Below are positions 62,323 through 64,000 of a stretch of DNA of 64,000 bases, piece by piece. Every line of letters begins with the position of its first letter. The first letter of the stretch is position 1. This stretch comes from Myroides sp. JBRI-B21084 (GTDB lineage Bacteria; Bacteroidota; Bacteroidia; Flavobacteriales; Flavobacteriaceae). Under the pieces are notes generated by a model. That model worked only from the letters and a program-made list of their open reading frames with translations. It did not search any database and had not been told where the DNA came from. The stretch is taken from positions 1 to 64,000 of the forward strand of contig NZ_CP120653.1 in assembly GCF_030545015.1 (NCBI RefSeq), in the 5' to 3' direction. The translations under genes were made by a program, and so were the position numbers.

Positions 62323-62369
62323 AAAAAAAAGGGTGGCAGTAACATATGTTACAATTGCCCCTTTTTTTT
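62323..62369 (-). terminator. rsmG terminator containing the TauE operator
   Basis: An A8-GGG/CCC-T8 outer stem, an inner GGCA/TGCC pairing and the GTAACAT/ATGTTAC palindrome as the tip together form one long hairpin downstream of rsmG (stop at 62394). Confidence 0.6.
62339..62352. promoter_or_regulatory. Palindromic operator GTAACATATGTTAC, TauE promoter
   Basis: Perfect 14-base palindrome, centre 29.5 bases upstream of the TACTTTTG element. It is shared with the MBL/rhodanese promoter and lies within a terminator hairpin. Confidence 0.65.
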
Positions 62370-62393
62370 TTAAAATAGTTATTAAAGTATCAT

Positions 62394-63023
62394 TTAAACC
62401 TTATATTTTAAAGGTAAATGCACGACTTTTTTAGTTTCGAAAAATTCGTTCGAAAAAAAGTCACTTAAGTTATAAAGTGTAGCTTTAGGGAAATCTTTAA
62501 GTTCTTCTGTTAAATCGCCACCTTTTAAATACAAAATTCCGTTTTCTAAATCGTGTAACGATTGTTTTTTGGTTTTGCCTTTAACCCACGATACAAAATC
62601 AGGCATGTTTGTAACTGCGCGACTCACAATAAAATCGAATTTTTCAGTAACCAATTCGGCTCTTTTTTGTTCGGCTTTTAAATTTTTAAGGTTTAAAGCA
62701 GCAGCAACTTCTTGCACTACTTTAATTTTTTTTGCAATAACATCAATTGCATAAAAATTAGTTTCGGGAAATAAAATAGCTAAAGGTATTGCCGGAAAAC
62801 CGCCACCTGTACCAACATCCATTACCGATGCATTTGGTTTAAACATCATTATTTTAGCAATGCCTAACGAGTGTAAAACGTGTTTGGTGTACAATTCATC
62901 AATATCTTTTCTTGATATTACATTTATTTTTGCGTTCCAATCTTGATACAAATCGTTTAATTGCTGAAATTGGTTTATTTGTGTTTCAGTTAAATTAGGA
63001 AATTGTGCTAAAATTTCATCCAT
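62394..63023 (-). CDS. rsmG: 16S rRNA (guanine527-N7)-methyltransferase
   Basis: 209 residues. SAM-binding motif VMDVGTGGGFPAIPLAILFPETNFYAIDVIAKK and the FDFIVSRAVTNMPDFVSW block with the RsmG signature SRA. It methylates G527 of 16S rRNA. An exact -7 element lies 17 bases upstream. Confidence 0.95.
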   Translation of the reverse strand: MDEILAQFPNLTETQINQFQQLNDLYQDWNAKINVISRKDIDELYTKHVLHSLGIAKIMMFKPNASVMDVGTGGGFPAIPLAILFPETNFYAIDVIAKKIKVVQEVAAALNLKNLKAEQKRAELVTEKFDFIVSRAVTNMPDFVSWVKGKTKKQSLHDLENGILYLKGGDLTEELKDFPKATLYNLSDFFSNEFFETKKVVHLPLKYKV

Positions 63024-63039
63024 AAACTTTAATTTTTTA

Positions 63040-63047
63040 CAAAAGTA
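63040..63047 (-). promoter_or_regulatory. -7 element for rsmG
   Basis: TACTTTTG on the minus strand, exact consensus, 16 bases before the ATG at 63023. Confidence 0.6.
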
Positions 63048-63143
63048 CAGTTTTAGTTTTGTAAAAGCAGAATATTTAATTTGTAATGAGTTAATTTTTA
63101 TTAATTATTAAAAATACATTCCGATTATTTGCATCATAATAAT

Positions 63144-63151
63144 TACCTTTG
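63144..63151 (+). promoter_or_regulatory. -7 element for the aminotransferase gene
   Basis: TACCTTTG, exact consensus, 21 bases before the ATG at 63173. Confidence 0.6.
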
Positions 63152-63172
63152 AAGTTATAAATTATAAAAGGA

Positions 63173-64000
63173 ATGAGTGCAAACGCGTTATCAGATAGAA
63201 TTAATAATTTATCTGTTTCACAAACATTAGCTATGGCAGCTAAAGCCCGCGAATTAACAGCATTGGGTAAAGATATTATTAGTTTAAGTTTAGGCGAACC
63301 CGATTTTAATACGCCCGATTTTATTAAAGAAGCTGCTAAAACAGCAATTGATGAAAATTGGAGTAACTATCCGCCTGTTGATGGTTATTTAGAACTTAAA
63401 AATGCCATTATTAATAAGTTTAAACGCGATAATGATTTAGAATACCAACCTGCAAATATTGTGGTTTCAACAGGTGCTAAACAATCATTATACAACATTG
63501 CACAAGCCATGATAAATGATGGCGATGAAGTAATTTTACCTGCACCTTATTGGGTAAGTTACTACGAAATTGTGAAAATGGCAGGTGGTGTTCCAGTGGT
63601 TGTACCTACAACAGTTGATTCTGATTTTAAAATGACAGCAGCTCAACTTCAACAAGCCATTACTCCTAAAACAAAAATGATGTGGTTTAGTTCGCCATGT
63701 AATCCGTCGGGTTCAGTTTATAGCAAAGAAGAACTAACTGTATTGGTTGAAGTTTTAAATAAGCATGAGCAAATTTATGTGGTTTCTGATGAAATTTACG
63801 AACACATAAATTTTACAGGTAGTTATTGCAGTATTGGTTCGTTACCAGGTATGTTAAACAGAACCATTACAGTGAATGGTGTTGCAAAAGCATTTGCTAT
63901 GACAGGTTGGCGTATTGGTTATATTGGCGCACCTGAATTTATTGCAAAAGCTTGTACAAAATTACAAGGACAAGTAACTAGTGGTGCAAATTCAATTGCA
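63173..64000 (+). CDS. Class I/II PLP aminotransferase (aspartate aminotransferase type), N-terminal part
   Basis: 276 codons, open to the window end. SLSLGEPDFNTPDFIKEAA, the pyridoxal pocket STGAKQSLYNIAQ, SSPCNPSGSVYSKEEL, VVSDEIYEHINF and the Schiff-base region VNGVAKAFAMTGWRIGYIG with the catalytic Lys are present. It resembles the Bacteroidota-type AspC that transaminates aspartate and 2-oxoglutarate. The last about 120 residues are missing. Divergent from rsmG. Confidence 0.92.
   Translation, partial: MSANALSDRINNLSVSQTLAMAAKARELTALGKDIISLSLGEPDFNTPDFIKEAAKTAIDENWSNYPPVDGYLELKNAIINKFKRDNDLEYQPANIVVSTGAKQSLYNIAQAMINDGDEVILPAPYWVSYYEIVKMAGGVPVVVPTTVDSDFKMTAAQLQQAITPKTKMMWFSSPCNPSGSVYSKEELTVLVEVLNKHEQIYVVSDEIYEHINFTGSYCSIGSLPGMLNRTITVNGVAKAFAMTGWRIGYIGAPEFIAKACTKLQGQVTSGANSIA

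Noticed and set aside
1..64000. CRISPR arrays, insertion sequences, prophage or integrase genes
   Set aside because: No regularly spaced repeats, transposase, integrase or phage structural genes were found.

Overview
The window reads as chromosomal sequence from an AT-rich member of the Flavobacteriaceae (Bacteroidota). The signs are Bacteroidota-type -7 promoter elements (TAnnTTTG) in front of many genes, A-rich leaders without Shine-Dalgarno motifs, type IX secretion sorting domains (types A and B), a complete mevalonate route in place of MEP genes, and family proteins typical of the group (DUF4293, GYDIA-type GHMP kinase, CWC/DUF5522). No prophage, insertion sequence, CRISPR array or rRNA operon is visible, and no gene-free stretch exceeds about 270 bases. 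Genus cannot be fixed from the sequence alone.

Layout. 1-4.3 kb: peptide use (two POT transporters and a dipeptidyl peptidase IV). 4.4-5.3 kb: a lone PUA-like/HNH nuclease that looks like a modification-dependent restriction enzyme. 5.4-8.2 kb: HMG-CoA reductase, an orphan and a GHMP kinase. 8.2-13.5 kb: a six-gene minus-strand operon (ABC ATPase, membrane protein, two SRPBCC proteins, VOC protein, DUF1801/YdeI protein). 13.6-17.4 kb: pseudouridine synthase, a membrane/HEAT pair, UbiA prenyltransferase and mevalonate kinase. 17.5-25.5 kb: a nitrogen-oxide island (Ric/ScdA, truncated haemoglobin, azurin, Crp/Fnr regulator, nirK-nirV-SCO-porin, a CopD-like protein and an Rrf2 regulator). 25.5-28.2 kb: diphosphomevalonate decarboxylase operon. 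28.3-35.7 kb: lipoproteins, HtpG, OmpA-like protein, secreted M4 protease, MgtC. 35.7-49.4 kb: housekeeping and envelope genes (GNAT, FKBP, S4/methyltransferase/PRTase, T9SS protein, aroK, comM, zinc peptidase, RluA, panB, sdaA). 49.6-54.9 kb: dnaK, rho, a rhodanese. 54.9-59.6 kb: methylmalonyl-CoA mutase subunits, FtsB-like, udk, tRNA-Pro. 59.6-62.3 kb: a sulfur module (rhodanese, persulfide-dioxygenase-type MBL/rhodanese fusion, TauE/SafE). 62.4-64 kb: rsmG and a partial aminotransferase.

The most interesting signal is regulatory. In the nitrogen-oxide island three palindromes of the form TTATGA-N6-TCATAA (a Crp/Fnr-type TGA-N6-TCA box) sit with their centre 29.5-30.5 bases upstream of a TAnnTTT(G/A) element for ric, truncated haemoglobin, azurin and nirK, and possibly for the Crp/Fnr gene itself. 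In the sulfur module a different palindrome, GTAAC-N4-GTTAC, sits at exactly the same spacing (29.5) in front of both the MBL/rhodanese gene and the TauE gene. Both geometries place the box near -41.5, where class II activators bind, so the window appears to hold two small regulons with distinct operators: one for nitrite/NO, one for reduced sulfur. The TauE operator lies inside the rsmG terminator hairpin, and another promoter element forms exactly the loop of a terminator at 44.1 kb.

The mevalonate genes are scattered over 20 kb but together cover HMG-CoA reductase, mevalonate kinase, a candidate phosphomevalonate kinase (the GHMP protein at 7.3 kb) and diphosphomevalonate decarboxylase. 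HMG-CoA synthase is not in the window.
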